A DNA stretch of 64,000 nt, taken from assembly GCA_001403755.1 (NCBI GenBank), contig CYUH01000014.1:355785-419784 (forward strand), given 5' to 3'. The stretch comes from Chryseobacterium senegalense (GTDB taxonomy: Bacteria > Bacteroidota > Bacteroidia > Flavobacteriales > Weeksellaceae). This document shows, in pieces, positions 63,745-64,000 of the stretch. Every line of letters starts with the position of its first letter. Position 1 is the stretch's first letter. Under the pieces are notes generated by a model. The model was given only the letters and a program-made list of their open reading frames with translations, ran no database searches and had not been told where the DNA came from. A program made the translations under genes and the position numbers.

Positions 63745-64000
63745 TGAAATAGTTGACACATTTTTTCAGTTTTTTTGTGGTTCTAAATTAGCATTTTTTT
63801 TCGTTTGTAGGATTTATATTTTACATTTTCTTTGAGGTGCACTTTTGCAGGGGTTTGAAAATTGAGTGAAAAGTGCAATCGATGGTTGTTGTAGAGGTTT
63901 ACAGCTTGCTGGGTCATTTTCTGAGCAGTTTTCAAATCGGGTAGGGTTTCTTTTAATCCGTATTCGTACTTTAGAGTTCTGTTCATCCGCTCTGCAACAG
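63745..64000 (-). mobile_element. IS3-family insertion sequence, 3' end only
   Basis: Contains the C-terminal part of an IS3 OrfB transposase on the minus strand, running out of the window. The element edge is placed at TGAAATAGTTGACACATT (63745-63762), starting with TG as IS3 ends do; the exact boundary needs the other end. Confidence 0.65.
63783..64000 (-). CDS. IS3-family transposase OrfB, C-terminal fragment (5' end beyond window)
   Basis: The frame stays open from the window edge to a TAG at 63783. Visible protein: VAERMNRTLKYEYGL, then TAQKMTQQAVNLYNNHRLHFSL and QTPAKVHLKENV. This is the end of the rve/DDE integrase core and its C-terminal tail, with the final catalytic Glu region (ERMNRTLK). 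The tail is normal for intact elements, so the copy may be complete beyond the window. Confidence 0.85.
   Translation of the reverse strand, partial: VAERMNRTLKYEYGLKETLPDLKTAQKMTQQAVNLYNNHRLHFSLNFQTPAKVHLKENVKYKSYKRKKMLI

Larger units (their letters stand above)
63414..63782. other. Intergenic region pckA-IS3
   Basis: Holds the pckA terminator (63436-63470), a cluster of GTTTCAT/ATGAAAC motifs (63548-63622) and the presumed end of an IS3-family element from 63745. No gene is apparent. Confidence 0.8.

Noticed and set aside
1..64000. tRNA, rRNA, CRISPR array or prophage
   Set aside because: I read the intergenic regions on both strands and saw no cloverleaf, rRNA-like or direct-repeat/spacer pattern, and no phage genes.

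Overview
The window looks like chromosomal DNA of a member of the Bacteroidota, class Flavobacteriia, most likely Weeksellaceae (Chryseobacterium/Kaistella-like). The evidence is: AT-rich sequence; -7 promoter boxes of the form TANNTTTG in front of many genes; almost no Shine-Dalgarno sites; SusC/SusD pairs whose SusC signal peptides begin MNVKLRVLS; a Porin_10-like outer-membrane protein; a bacillithiol gene (bshC); and typical flavobacterial housekeeping proteins. Genus-level placement is inference. I see no rRNA, tRNA or CRISPR array.

Layout. 1-6150: 5'-part of dnaB (minus, cut by the window edge), an MFS exporter, a Gdx/SugE-type SMR exporter, a GH3-family protein and three small envelope proteins of unknown role. 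6404-10487: mfd and pth. 10493-13915: a minus-strand inorganic-carbon cluster (beta carbonic anhydrase, small hydrophobic protein, SulP transporter, second beta carbonic anhydrase). 14041-35333: a 21-kb surface-polysaccharide locus, almost all minus strand, with twelve glycosyltransferases, three hexapeptide acyltransferases, one membrane acyltransferase, two methyltransferases, an asparagine-synthetase-like amidotransferase, a Wzm/Wzt-type ABC exporter and a polytopic membrane protein. 35542-40313: rimP-nusA-infB. 40671-54218: three consecutive susC-susD pairs, each with its own promoter and terminator. 54305-61670: porin, bshC, a LysM/periplasmic-binding-fold protein, fabD and a GYDIA-type GHMP kinase. 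61809-63413: pckA. 63745-64000: the edge of an IS3-family element.

How the parts work together. The polysaccharide locus should build a glycan on the cytoplasmic side (GT2/GT4 enzymes, O-acetylation, methylation, amidation) and export it through Wzm/Wzt. No initiating sugar-phosphate transferase, Wzx/Wzy or nucleotide-sugar synthesis gene is in view, so these must lie elsewhere. The three SusCD pairs should import three different glycans or other bulky ligands, but no hydrolases, sigma factors or sensors lie beside them. The SulP/carbonic anhydrase cluster should concentrate or interconvert bicarbonate.

The most interesting signals are regulatory. All three susC promoters carry the same 18-bp dyad TGTTAA-N6-TTAACA directly against the -7 box, plus a TGTTAAT half-site abutting the start codon; this points to one unknown trans-acting regulator. 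pckA has a perfect 22-bp palindrome in the same position relative to its -7 box. Five genes have TANNTTTG exactly 4 nt before ATG, which predicts leaderless mRNAs. The ABC ATPase gene wzt shows a sharp base-composition break between its ATPase part and its substrate-recognition domain, and one GT4 gene carries an in-frame repetitive DNA insertion.
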